Source: Parachlorella kessleri | Lineage: Eukaryota; Chlorophyta; Trebouxiophyceae; Chlorellales; Chlorellaceae | Direction of reading: 5' to 3' | Length of the DNA stretch: 32,149 nucleotides | NCBI GenBank assembly: GCA_001598975.1 | Contig: BBXU01001961.1 | Coordinates: 1-32,149, forward strand | Part shown: positions 20,807 through 32,149 of the stretch, piece by piece | How positions within the stretch are numbered: position 1 is the stretch's first letter | Layout: every line of letters begins with the position of its first letter | Position numbers and translations under genes: made by a program | The notes under the pieces: generated by a model | The model's input: only the letters and a program-made list of their open reading frames with translations | Databases searched by the model: none | Told to the model about the DNA's origin: nothing

Positions 20807-21919
20807 CTGCGCAGAGGAGCACACCTGGTCACACAAATGCAGCCCCCATGGTTTGGCACCAGAAGTTGGAGTCGTCATGTTGGGTTGCAGGCCCAGTATG
20901 GATAGGGCCAAGATGTGGCCACGTGAGAGCGCCCACCACTTACTGGGCTGCCTGAGCAACGCCCCTCGGACAGAACGACGAGCTCCCCGTGGTCTTGCAG
21001 GCTGGGACGGCTGCCCTATCAACGGCTACGAGCCCAGACGCGTATTGGCAGGACTGCCGTCTGCTTGCTCTTACACCAGCCTGTGTTTGCTTCAGCGTCT
21101 GGCTGAAGCCTGGAAGCTTGCGGGCCTTTTGTGAAAAATGATCTTTTCCGTATCTTTCACATGGGATGGCGGGTATCAGGCAAAAGTGAAGTGGTGCACT
21201 TTGCCGGCAATTACCCCTCCAGACCGACCCACTTAGTGGTTACGTCGTCCATCCTCGCTGTATTGTGTGCAGAACTGCACCGTTGACAGAGCCTGGACCC
21301 TAGGTTGCGGGACTTGGCTAGTGTTGAGGCCCCTGTGAGACCCTTAACTTGAGGCTTGCAGCGGAACCAACTCAATATGTAGAATACATAGACGCAGGGG
21401 CAGAACATGGGGAGCTACTAGCACCTGGTGTAGCTTGGTGCACCATGACACCCACTAGATTATAAGAGGGCCAGAGCTATGTTTCAAAGAGATTCATGCT
21501 GTTGGCCCCAAGGAGGGAGGGAGCCACAAACCTGCTGTGGCGCAAGCACAGACATAGAAAGTGAAGCATATCCTACTCTGTAATGAAATAGTCGCACGTC
21601 GTACCAGCTTGAAATACCCACATGAACCAGCCTCCTGAAAACCACGCTTACCTCTCCATCCTGCTGCAACTAGGGGCTTGTTGAACTCTGTAGCAGGTGT
21701 GCTACTGCCCACACTTCCACCCTTGGAGCTTACTTTGCAGCCAGCTGTACCCCGCCGGCAACGCCACAGGGGCTCACCCTGACGTTGGTCCTGCAGGCAT
21801 AGCGTGGCTTAGCCTCAGCTGGGTCACCAAATGAAGCTCCCTTCCACCAGCCACCCTACAATAGGTCCTTGTTGCACAAGGCTCTTGAGACGACAGCTGC
21901 AGACGCTGCCTAGTCAATA
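20807..21919. other. About 1.1 kb without a supported gene
   Basis: Lies between the unrecognised gene (its 5' side) and the stop of the ubiquitin-like gene. It should hold the promoter or a 5' exon of the former and the 3' untranslated region of the latter. A strong gtaagt donor on the minus strand at about 20943 could belong to a leader exon. No recognisable coding content. Confidence 0.45.
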
Positions 21920-22579
21920 CTAGGCGACTACTTGCCTCTTGTCAGCCAAGATGATCTGGTTTGCGCCCGAGAGGAGGACTGTCTGGTGCTCTACTGGCAC
22001 CCCTGTGACATGCACCAGCTTCTGCTTGATCTCGCTACAGCTGGCATCAGGCCCAATATCAATGGTGACCTCCTGGCCGCAGGGCAGGTGATTGGTGGCT
22101 ATCTTGACCTGCACTGCAGCACTCACTCCACTGCCAAGCCGAGGCCATGGAGCTGATATTCTGAACCATCCTGCAGTGTCAGATGGTTGGAGGGCTGCGG
22201 AGGTGCCGCACGGTGTGTCCGCAAGACAATCAACTTACGCCCACCTTCACGGGCTTGCCCCCAAGCAGCCTCGAGGTGAGGTGAAGGGTGGCTTGGTTGC
22301 CAAGGCTGCAGACCAGCTGAGCGTCTTTGACGAGCTTGCTGTTGCAAGTTAGGACCTGGCTGTCGGTAGGGATGCCGTCCCTGGCCTGCAGACATACGGC
22401 AGGTGCTTGCCAACAACTTGCCATGGGGTGCTGTTCATACCGGTATGTGCTATCCACACGAACGGCTCTCAAGCCAGCCAGCGAACCTGCACGGCCTCCT
22501 TGAGCTCCTTGACTGTGTGACTTGGTGCACAGTTCAGCACGGCGGTCTTGCCTGCCAGGTTGCGAACGAAGAGCTGCAT
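21920..22579 (-). CDS. Divergent tandem ubiquitin-like protein
   Basis: Three minus-strand exons join in phase: 22579-22487, 22385-22245 and 22108-21920 (140 aa). Residues 1-71 align end to end with ubiquitin: MQLFVRNLAGKT for MQIFVKTLTGKT, then VKELKEAVQ, DGIPTDSQ and the ending LHLTSRLLGG, which keeps the terminal Gly-Gly. Many core and surface positions differ (LTCNSKL for LIFAGKQL), so it is not functional ubiquitin by sequence. After GGKPVK a second unit begins (VKIATNHLPCGQEVTIDIG, then SEIKQKL, GVPVEHQTVLLSG, LADKR). It stops at RQVVA, before the last strands and any Gly-Gly, so either the unit is truncated or a last exon was missed. It could be a ubiquitin-derived adaptor or a modifier matured after the first Gly-Gly. 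There is no eS30 or eL40 tail. It is head to head with RAB3GAP1. Confidence 0.82.
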
Positions 22580-22815
22580 GGCAATGACGTTTCGTTTGGC
22601 AGGCGACCCGTCAGAGGAGCAATTGAAGTTTTCAATGTGTATACCGTACTGTCAGAATGCGGAACTCTGCAGGCCTTGCAGGCCTTGTCCCGACACGGCG
22701 CCTCGGAAGTCAACATTAGTATTCGCTTTACTACACGTTCCCCAACCTGCTTCTAAGGGAGACATGGTTTGGGAAAAGAATTGAGCTTGGGGACTGACAA
22801 GCAGGATAACTCCTC
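22580..22815. promoter_or_regulatory. Shared promoter region between the ubiquitin-like gene and RAB3GAP1
   Basis: Only about 236 bp separate the two divergent start codons, so promoters and 5' leaders of both genes are packed here. A direct repeat of gcaggcctt (about 22670-22688) is visible. No TATA box was recognised. The call rests on geometry. Confidence 0.45.
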
Positions 22816-25800
22816 ATGTCTTCCCTTAGCGCAGAGTCTGCCCTGAGTGGCGAGTTGCCTGGGTTCCACGACTACACCGTAGCCACAGCCTGGGAAAAGT
22901 GGGTTTGCAGCGATCTTCAGACAATTTCCAATATCGGAGGTACATGCTTACTGATTGCATCCCTTATCTGCCTGCTGCAGGTTCGTGGCCAACTTGGAGC
23001 ACTGCCTGCAAGTGTGGAGCCCGCATGGTGAGCAGGTGGACCAATAACGTAGCGAACAGCCCGGAGGCTTGAGAGCTCATTACCCACGCTGGGATGCTTC
23101 GGAAGGCACTGCTTGCCATAGTAGCCCCCAGCTGCTCAGCTTGGTCTGGCTTAGTGCGACGGTTGTCGCTGGCCGCTTGCCTTGCAGGCTCCGGCCGGCA
23201 GGCCCTTCTGGCAGCACAGCAGGGCAGCCTTCGGCTGGATGCACACCTGTACCATCGCCTACCCTTCCGTAGTGACGGCTACGTCCTCTCCCTGCTGCTG
23301 CCGGAAGACAGCTCGTGGCTAGGCAATGGCGACAAAGGCACCAGCAGCAGGAGCAACAGGGGCACGAATGAGCAGCAGGGGCAGCAGGCGCACCAGCGGG
23401 GCCGTGCACGCTCCCAGGGCTCTGCCGGAGCAAGCGGCGGCAGCAGAGGCGTTGAAGGCGCCGGCGCCCTGGCGGCTCCTGGGGCGCTGCGAGACCGGCC
23501 TCACAAGCTGCAGGAGTGGTTTGCGGCGGGGCCCTGCCTGCTGCTGGCGCCAGACTCGTACTCTGGGCGCGTGCTGGACCCTCAGGTGACATGCTATTCC
23601 TCTGCCTGACATATCATCATTGGTGGGTGGAATGCTACCGCATGTGTTAATGAGTGACTTGGAGCTTCGGTAGGTGCCCTCACCTCCCTACCCGCGGTGC
23701 TCCACAGACTTTTGGCCACTGACCCCACTGCAATGCTCCTGTGCGGCGGCATGGCTGGCCTTCCTCTGTGTTGACCCTGCTCCTGCCACCGCTGGGCCGG
23801 GGACTTTGCCCTGGGTCATAACCACCAATCGGAGGCCCCGTTCCCCCACTGGTATACAGCAGCCTCCCTTGCTGTGACCTAAGGATCGTGCACAGCATGT
23901 TTCCCGGCGTGTGCATACAGGAAGCCCACACCCTGCTGTCTGCTGCCGCGCTGGCCCTGGCTCAGCAGCGGCTGGGGTGGCCTCTGCTGCTGCCGGTGCA
24001 AGACGCGGTCAGGGACGCATACCAAGGGGTGGCGGTGGGCCGTGGCGGGGCCGAGGTCCGCCTGGAGTGCGACAGCCTACACACTAGCCGGCTGCCTGCA
24101 CGGCTGCTGCAGGTGTGCTTCGCAAGTTTTGTTGCACCTTGCTTGCTGTATATGTTCCGGTTGGTGCGGGGAGGAGACTCGTGTTGGGTGCTACCTGGTG
24201 TTGTTGGGGGTGAGGCCTCCTGGAGCGAACTGTGTTCTGTGACGATCTTTTCAAGGGGTGGCTATGGGGAGGAGTGGGGCTGTGGTGCGTTTGCAGTCCT
24301 GACCGCCTCCATACCAGTCATCCTGCCAAAGGAGGTGCGCTGGTGCGTGTCCTGGAGGCACCACTTCATGGGTGGCAGTCTGCATCCCTGGGCTGTCGAC
24401 CTTGCCTTGTACCTTGGGGAAATGCTTTCCCTGACAGAAGACAGCAGGGCTCACTGAGAGGAAGGGCCAGCTGGGTAAGCCCAGCTGGCGCTTTCCTCCT
24501 GGTAATGGGATTGTAGGCGGGTGAACCGTGGTGGTGAGTCAATCTGTTAATCGGTCTTGAGTCCACAATAGGAACCCGCTGGCATGACCCTTGCTAATGG
24601 AGTGCAGATGGATTGTCAGCTGAAGCTCTTCATTGACCGGCTGGTGCCTGTCAGCCCCGCCGCAGCTGCAGCCTGCGTACAGGCACTGGCTGCTAGCTCT
24701 CCCACAGGCTCTTCCAGCGACGCCAGCAGCAATGGTGGTGCTGGTGCTGGAAGTGCTGCAGCTGCGGGGGGTGGCGCTGGGGCGGCTCATGCTCCCCATG
24801 TGCTTCAGCTGGCTGTCCGCACCAGGAAGTGCTTTGAGGTCCTTGACCCCAGATCCCCAGGTGAGGCTGGAAGAACCCTTGGGTCAGCTCGGGGCTCCTG
24901 CCAGGCCCGTGCCTAGCATGCTGGTCCCATGTATATGTACTGCAGACTGTACTACTTGCAGACTGCCTGGCAGGTTTGGTTGGGCCCTAGTTCGGGTAAG
25001 GAAATAAGGAAGGCCCTAAGGAAGGCCCTCAGCTTATTCACAGCATCATATCATGCACTTCAGAACGCCAACATAACATGTGATTCCATCCTGAAGGGGA
25101 GCTCCTGCCTGCGGCTGCCCAGGGCTGTCCTAAGCACCCCAATGCATCGCTCTCTCCGGCAGCTGGCGCAGCCCGCCTCCAAGTCAATGTCGTGTGCTGC
25201 CCGGCCCCAGTGCCCATTGTATGATTGCATGAATGCATGCTCCTGCCGCAGATGTGGAAGATGACCTGCTTGCCGAGGGTGACGCCGCCCCCGACTGGGA
25301 CGTCGAGGCACCTTGGAGACCCTGGGCTGCTGAGCTAGACCCCCTAGGTGGGTGCTGGTGGCTGCCTGACTGCAATGCTCTCGTATGTAGCTGCCGGGCT
25401 CAGGTAGTCTCCTGTGTAGCTGCCCCACAAGGGGGCGTTCGTGTGGAGCAGCCTGGCTGGGGTCCTCTCGGCTGTAGCTGCCTGACACAGAGGTGTACAT
25501 ATCTGACAGTGGGCTGCCCCTCGTCTGCTGTGGCACTTTATGGATGTTCAAACCGACCACCACGATTTTGCCGCGGCTCGATGACATACTGGACGTTGGG
25601 TGGGTTGTTCTACGTGGTGTTTTCGAAACACAGCTGGCTATAATCGTGCAATTGGGCGGGGTAGGTCTCGGGCTTGAGTTCTCCTCCCTACCCTGGACCT
25701 CCAAACGATCATGCTGGCATCTGTCCAGCGCTTGTAGCAGTTCCTGTGCTCCCTCCCCCTGCAGGGTGCCTTGAGTTGGACGTCGTGACCTCCTTTGACA

Positions 25801-28800
25801 CAGCTGCCGAGGCCCTGACTGCTGAGCAAAGCCTCTCAGGCAATGAGTGCCAGCTGGCCCGCTGCCCTGGCTGTGGCTTTGACAGCCGCGGCAGCAACGG
25901 GGCCGGCTGCAGGTGCCAGTGGGTACTGGTGGCCCTGCGGCAGGGGTATGAGCGGGACACGGGGCAGAGGTAGGGGCACCTGTGTCTCGCTTGGAAGTTT
26001 TCTAAAACACACTGTGACTGGTTATGGCAGCACATGGCATGCGGGGTCCATAGCAAGCCAGGCTCACGCCCCCCTTAATGGGGTATCCATGACGAAATCA
26101 TTGTTGACAATGCACGTTTGCCTGCCACGCCACCTGTAGGGGCTTCGTGCTGCGGGTGACTGAGCGGCGGCGCCAGTTCCTGCGCCTGCGATCCATCCTA
26201 CCAGCCGCAGCAGCCAGTGGGCAGCAGGCACAGCAGGGACAGCACGAGGGCGCACATGCCCAGCCGGACGGTGGCCACAGCATAGACCACAACCAAGAGG
26301 CGGATGCTATCGTCGGGGCTCCAGGGTTTGGCGGTGACGCCAGCGGCCCTGGTAACCCCAGCGCTCAAGAAGCCTATGGGAGTCAACAGCCTCCACATCT
26401 GCTGGAAGGGTGGGAGCATGTCGAGCCGGAACTGCTGCCGGGCGCCGGCGCCTTCTACGGCATGCTGTCCACGCTGCTGGACTTTTGCAAGTGAGTGATG
26501 GTGGCACAGCTGGCCCGCTGGCGCCTTGCAAGGCAATAATCTGATTGCATCAGGGCGTTATTGGTGTCGCTTTAACGTGTGCCATTGCAGTGAGCAGTGC
26601 AGTTAGCTAGTGTCAAAGCCAGAGACATACATTGCCTGGCCCAAGTTTTTACAGTAGTGCTCAGCTTCCAGACCTTCTACTAGACACTTGTAAGTGTGGA
26701 AGGCTCTGCCCTCCCCAGTGAATTGTATATATCTGCCAGCATGCTTAATGAAGGACCTGTTCCTTACATGCATGCCGCCATTCGTCCGCGTGGATTTATG
26801 CAGGCCGAGCGTGCCATGCCCCGCTGTGCCTGCTTTGTAGGCATGCGGAGCGCGCCCACGCCGTGGGTCAGCTGGCCTCGGAGGCCTGGTGGCTCCAGCA
26901 GGGCGCTTACATGCCCAGCATGCCGGCGGAGTGGGTGTTGCAGGACATGATCAGGTAAGGGGGTTATGTAATGTGGCCGCCACGCCTCTTTGGGAAGGCC
27001 GGGGCAAAGCGGCTGCAGCAAGGCGATCTCCATGCCCATGCCATGCCCAGGGAGTGGGTCCTACTCTTCGGTATCAAGTGGTGGCGTGTTGCAAGCAGCA
27101 TAGAATCAAGATTTGATGGGAGGCTGCTTGCCGCCCTTCCAGGGACGTGCTGCTGGCCAGGGGCTCCCTTGCATTGCACCGCGGACTGTGCTGTGGCCTC
27201 TTCACAGCCCAAGCTTAATCTGCCCTTGTCTCTTCCTTTCCCTACAGGGATGTGTTGCAGGCCCCGGGCCTCCCCGCCTGGCCAGGGCCGCGGCTGTGGG
27301 GCTTGGATGCCACCAAGGACGTGGCAGCCATGGATGGGCAGCAGCAGCAGGGGCAGCAACAGGGACGGCAGGGGCAGGAACAGCAGGGGCAGGGGCAAGC
27401 CTCATGCATGGCGCCAGTGGCTGGCAAGGCTGCTCCCCTGTGGTCGCTGATAGCCAGGTGAGCCCAGGCTGTGGTGGTTCAAGTTGAGGGGCCTGGATGA
27501 GCACCCTCTGCTTCGGACACTCTGTCCCAGGCTGGGGAATTGCCATGGCTGCGATGCTGCTATGGGTGGTTCACAGCGTACATCCGGGGGCCTACCTGGG
27601 AGAGGCTGTACACCCAGCGTACTGCTAGGCGTACCAGCGGCAAGTTTGCGGGGCCTACCTGGGGTGGGTTTCCAAGGGATGTAAGTAGTAGCATGGCTAG
27701 GATGGAGTGGCAGCCGTCTGAACCGCGAGGTGACGTTTGCCAGGTGGTTGGAGGGATAAACAACCATGTGGGGCAGTGTGGCTGCATGTTTGGAGTTTTA
27801 TATTTGCATGAGGCTGTGGTGTGAGCACACAGATCTGCGCTGCATTGCTTGCTGATGACTTTGGGAGTACACATCCTCATGCAACCACCTCTCCTGCAGA
27901 GGCCGCCCTGCATTGCTTGCCGGCGACCCTTAGCTTAGTTACTGGTAAACCCCTTCACGCCACCGTCATCCTGCAGGTTCACCCTCCACTGCCTGGTGAT
28001 GGGCAGCCCCCGAGCCACGGCTCTGCTGTGGGGCCGGCTCGTGAGGGAGCTGCGCTTTGCCCACTGGGACACCCTCACACCCCTGCCTCGGATGAGCCCC
28101 CCCCAGCAGGCCGGCATGGCGCCCCAGCAGCAGCAGCCAGCTGTGCAGGAAGCAGTGCAGCCGAGCGGTGGCGGGAGCGGGGGCAGGAGCAAGGAAGGAG
28201 GACGGCAGCTGCCAGGGGGGGTGGACCACCGCCTGTCGCTGGTACACCAGAAGCTGCAGCTGCTGCAGCTGTGCATACTGGCGGCTCAGCAGCAGCGGGG
28301 GCGGCAGAAGCCTGGTTCCTTGAGCGATACAACAAGCATTCCCATGCATGGACCTTCAGAAGCGGCTTTGGTGTCTGGGGCGGCAGCGCAGGGGAGGGGT
28401 GACGAAGGGACAGCAGCCAGCACCAGCCGCCCAGACTGGGGTGATTGGGAGAGCTGGGGAGACTCCTCGGCATCTACCACACCCACTGCACATGCTGCTG
28501 CTGCCGGTGCTGAGGCCACTACAGCTCTCAACAAGGCTAGCATTTCACTGCCGGCAGGCATGGCCGCAGCTGCCGCAATGGCAGCGCAGGACGGCGACGC
28601 TGTGAGCGAGGCAGGCAGCGTGGCCAGCAGCAGCTACCACTCAGCCGCAGAGGACCAATCTGCTTCAGGAGGTTCCACTGCCAGCCTCCGGGGCTTGGCA
28701 GCTGCTGAGACTCAGGCTGACGCTCCGTGGAATGGCAGCAGGGTTGGTGATGCGGGTGCAGCATCCCAGCTTGGTGAGACAGGTGCGGAGCAGCAGCCAA

Positions 28801-28958
28801 GCACGACAAGCGGGCAGCAGAGAGAGGCAATCCTTGCAGTTGACGGCGCAGAAAGGGAGACGGCGCCGCCGGGTGTCGCGGAGGGACGGGGGCTAGAGAC
28901 TGAGCAACTGGCTGGAGCATTACTACCACCCGGGGACCAGCAGCCACAGCAACAATGT

Positions 28959-28998
<40 letters not shown>

Positions 28999-31985
28999 GG
29001 CTACCAGGGCCAGCGCCAGCTGAGCAGGAAATTACCCAAGTGAGCACCCGCTTCGCCGGGGCTGGGGAGACCCCTGCGCCGGCTGGCAGCGGCGCTGCAG
29101 GGAGGGAGGGTGTGGCGGGGTTCCTGCCCGGCTCTGGGCTGCAGGAGCACCCATCCAGACAGGTGGCCATCCCCTTGACACAGGTAGTTAGGCCTGCACT
29201 ATGTCATGCGCCGGCCCTATACGGGAATGCCGCCTGCGTTGTGTGTTTTTACACCCTGTCTGGCAGCTTTGCATGAATGCTGCAAAGGCCTGCAGCCGAG
29301 GCAGAAGCTTGGGTGGTGGTATCGAGCGCGTCCAGGGGGTGCTGAGATGTGCTCACATCTCAACCTCAGTAGTACAAGTAGTGTATATGCATCTGTACCT
29401 GACGTATGTCGCCGTGCCTGGTTCAGGCGGCCAGCCTTCATGGTGTAAGGCTTTGTTGAGCTCATTGATGCTTATCGTGCATAGTGGTTGCTGCAGGATG
29501 CCCCTCCTTGCACTGAGGACGTGTGCCTAGAGAGGCACTTGGCCATGAGGGCCATGCGGCTTCTGGATGACTCATCGGCTGACATACCTCAGCTAAGGTA
29601 TACTCCTGAGATTTGGGCCTAGAAGCACCAGTGGCAGACTGGCATTGGGCCACCTATGCAAATGACAGGAGCCCCCCATATAGGCGAAATGGCATTGGCA
29701 GCCCACCTGGGTGACCTCCTTCTTCTCCTGTCAAAGCTCCTCTTATCCCATGAACATACCAGGGCTGGGTATGGCCATATCAAGCAGCTTCCATAGTCTG
29801 TAGCGCCAGCTGCCTTAGGATTTCATGCATTACATTGCGCATGCCTGCGCTGAGCAGGTCCCGCACGGCACAGGGCACGCTACAAGGAAGCAAGGCCACC
29901 AAATAAACATAAGTAATAGCTGCCCCTGCTGTGCAGGTCCAGCAGAGCACAGGGGCCCCTGCTGTCCTCCGACATGTCAGCCTTCAAGGCCGCCAACCCA
30001 GGGGCGGTGCTGGGGGACTTTGTGCGCTGGCGCTGGAACCATTTGGAAGGCTCGGAAGGGCAGGCGCCGCAGCTGCTGCTGCCAGGAGGCGGTGCTGGGG
30101 ACGGCTTGGTGGAAAGGATGTGCAAGCCGGTGAGTGTAGCGGCAAGGTTCTGTGCTCTCTATGGCGTGCGCTTTTGACCTATCATTGGTTCGGGATCGCT
30201 GGGTACTGCAGCCGAGCTGCTGGGCTCATTGTACCTGAATGATAAAGGAGGTTTGACTAGACCTTGTGTAACCATGCACTGTGGTGGGTCTGTTCTGGAT
30301 ATGCTGCGACGGCTGCTCCCCGTTACACTGCTATTGATGCCGTTATTGCTCCTCATCAGACCTGCACTGCACCTCTGTGCTGCAGGGCGGCCCCTGGCAG
30401 CAGCTGTGGGCCTCCGCCACCGCTGTGCCTGCTGCCCGCCAGCGCCCCCTCTTCGACCCCGTCCTGGAAGGCGAGCGGGCGCTGCACTTTTTGGAGACGC
30501 TGCCGCCCGCCTTGCTGTTTGGAGAGCTGCTGGCAGTGGGTTTCAGTGATGCAGTGGGACTGCTGGGCAAGGCGGAGGCGGCAGGGCTGCCTGCCGTGGC
30601 AGCGGAGCTGCAAAGGTGAGGGTCAAGTGAAGCCTTGCTGCTTTATCCATTGCTGAGCTGGCTTTCGTCTGAAAGGGTGGGATACCCTCGTGTGCGTGGG
30701 TACCATGACCAGTGCATGGGTGATAGTGACCAGTGTGCTCCCCAGCTCCCACGCTGGGAGATCGTTGTTGTTGGTGGTAAAGAATTTGCCTGGGCTCCGG
30801 TTGCCTCCACTGCGTCTTCTGGCTTTGGGGGCACCAATGCGGTCCAACTTTAGGGCCCTCACAGGGAGAACATCAGGTGGCAGCTTGCGCCCATAGTAGC
30901 AGCCCTACTTTGCCTTACGATGCTGCAGGCTGCAACAGGTGGCTGCTACCCAGCTGCAGCATGGCGTGCTAGCAAGCCCAGGTCCCTCAGATGCCCTGCA
31001 GCCATCGCCGAAGCCCCTCAGCAGCGGTACCAGCAATTGTGCTGCTCCTCCAACAACACCTGCTGCAGCCACCACATGGCATCTGGAGGGCAGCCTGCCG
31101 CCCCTGCTGCGCCAGTTGTACCAAGACGCGCTCAGCATGGAGCGTTTTGGCGCCCTGCTGCGCATGCTGGGCTGCGTGGAGCAAAGCGTGGCAGCAGGCG
31201 AGTCGCTGCTGCTGCGCCTCAGGACACCACTTTCTTCCCTACCGGATGATGCATCCAGCGGTTCCCAGCATGCGGAAAGGCAGCATCAGAGGGAAAATAG
31301 CAGCTTTGGTAATGGTAACAAGGCCGGCACAAGTCTGGCCAGGCTAGCAGCTAATGACCTTGTGGCATCAGCACTAGGCAGGCAGACAGGGCAGACAGCC
31401 TTCCTAGAAGGCAGCTGTTGTTTTGATGGTGCTCAGAGCCTTGTTTTAGAGCCTGGGCAGCAGCCGCCGCAGCAGCAGCAGCAGGTCAGCCAGACTTATG
31501 GCACTGTCTGGATGGTGCCCCCAAGGGAAGAGCTGAGGGTCAGCCTAAGGCAGCTGGTCAAGCCAGCCGCGGCTGCTGGGGCTGGGCTTCTTGGTCTGGA
31601 CCAAGCCAGTGAAGTCACACCCTCGGATGAAGAGGAGGCTTACAGCGACGCTGTGGGCGGGAATGGGGGCGATAGGGAGGGAGGGGAGCGAGGGTCCACG
31701 CCCTCTGAAGGGGCGAGCGCATCTGGCCGGAGCAGCAGCGGGGCCAGTGCCGCATCGAGTTTGGCGGCGCGGCCTGTCTGGCCACGGCCTTTCCTTAAGG
31801 AGTGGCTGTATGAGTTGGTGGCGGAGCAGCAGCCAGCTGGTTTGCCAGGGACAGAAACGGTGGGCAGAGCTGGGCAGGGTGATGGCGCTGCTGTGGCAAT
31901 TAAGCATCGGTTGTATGTCAAGGCACTGCCCGCCGAGCTGCGAATGGCAACAGTATTGACCTGCGGGGGCAGGGCAGAGGGCTAG
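22816..31985 (+). CDS. RAB3GAP1: Rab3 GTPase-activating protein catalytic subunit homologue
   Basis: Catalytic subunit of the Rab3GAP complex, which in animals acts on Rab3 and Rab18 in membrane traffic, ER organisation and autophagy. Fifteen exons join in phase: 22816-22898, 22981-23027, 23188-23585, 23921-24112, 24608-24860, 25252-25347, 25765-25969, 26140-26490, 26841-26954, 27248-27457, 27977-29183, 29497-29597, 29937-30129, 30386-30615, 30929-31985 (1578 aa). Landmarks: DYTVATAWEKFVANLEHCLQVW at the N terminus, RLGWPLLLPVQD, LVMGSPRATALLWGRLVRELRF, LSLVHQKLQLLQLCI, WGDWESWGDS, AIPLTQDAPPCTED, then the signature LLSSDMSAFKAANPG and GDFVRWRWN (exon 13), PAARQRPLFD, and near the end LYVKALPAELRMATVL. 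The essential arginine of the human enzyme (R728, from memory) maps near exon 13; the Arg of FVRW is the candidate. The human protein is 981 aa; the excess is mostly low-complexity inserts in exons 5, 8, 11 and 15. In exon 1, the AA|gtgggt donor was chosen because it restores EKFVANLE. Confidence 0.93.
28959..28997 (+). repeat. (CAG)13 coding poly-glutamine in RAB3GAP1 exon 11
   Basis: Thirteen perfect CAG codons encode 13 glutamines at roughly residues 978-990 of the Rab3GAP subunit, inside a low-complexity insert just before the conserved IPLTQ block. It is a good candidate for length variation. Confidence 0.95.
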
Positions 31986-32149
31986 GGGGTGGAGCACTGC
32001 CTTTAAGATAGATGCCAGATGTGGAGCTGGGCTTCCATGCGCTCATGCCTGCATGCGCCCATTTAGATTGCAAACCGATGTCCATCGTTGACTAGGAGCC
32101 GGTACCCTTATTACCCTGCTCTGCTTGCCAAACCAGTGTCTGGCTACCT
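31986..32149. other. 3' flank of RAB3GAP1
   Basis: Sequence after the TAG stop at 31983-31985. No TGTAA polyadenylation word occurs before the window ends, so the transcript end probably lies at a variant signal or outside. No gene is seen. Confidence 0.5.

Noticed and set aside
24929..25264. Plus-strand frame in the intron between RAB3GAP1 exons 5 and 6
   Set aside because: The conserved protein runs directly from exon 5 (24860) to exon 6 (25252) in phase; the intervening frame contributes nothing conserved.
1..32149. Search for a defence island, toxin-antitoxin pair, transposon or biosynthetic cluster
   Set aside because: No transposase, reverse transcriptase, nuclease, helicase or synthase motifs were seen on either strand; the recognisable genes are eukaryotic housekeeping and trafficking genes.

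Overview
The window looks like nuclear DNA of a unicellular green alga (Chlorophyta). It is GC-rich. Its genes are split by many short GT-AG introns, acceptors are mostly of the 'ctgcag' type, and both exons and introns carry CAG/CTG triplet runs and Ala/Gly/Gln-rich inserts. The protein content is eukaryotic: a SWI/SNF subunit, a Rab3GAP catalytic subunit, ubiquitin-like and RCC1-like proteins. I saw no prokaryotic operon, phage or transposon genes, CRISPR array, rRNA or tRNA. The order within Chlorophyta cannot be fixed from sequence alone. All exon models were assembled by hand from splice consensus, reading phase and remembered family sequences; nothing was run.

Layout, left to right. At 1-269 (-) is the N-terminal part of an unrecognised gene that leaves the window. 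At 572-968 (-) are the last two exons of an unrecognised membrane protein. A small coiled-coil protein that might be SNAPIN/BLOC-1-like (2961 to 2490 or 2269, -) faces a 10-exon gene for a bacterial-type TrmA tRNA m5U54 methyltransferase (3177-7531, +). An RCC1-type seven-repeat propeller missing its first exon lies at 8303-9695 (-). A stretch of about 2.8 kb with no gene I can support follows. Then come an 11-exon SWP73/BAF60/SNF12-type SWIB-domain subunit of SWI/SNF (12489-17854, -), an unrecognised two-exon Gln/Ser/Pro-rich protein (19409-20792, -), and a divergent tandem ubiquitin-like protein (21920-22579, -). The last is head to head with a 15-exon RAB3GAP1-type catalytic subunit of Rab3GAP (22816-31985, +).

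The genes do not form a pathway: two act on membrane traffic (Rab3GAP and perhaps the SNAPIN-like protein), one on chromatin and one on tRNA. I found no defence system or biosynthetic cluster. The least ordinary features are two local tandem duplications, in different genes, that each copied a splice site: a 35-bp minisatellite multiplying a 5' splice donor in SWP73 (14755-14953) and a roughly 111-119-bp imperfect repeat multiplying the acceptor of trmA exon 9 (about 6271-6600). Also notable are a bacterial-type TrmA with a transit-peptide-like N terminus, a tandem ubiquitin-like protein whose second unit stops early, and a Rab3GAP subunit enlarged by low-complexity inserts including 13 glutamines.
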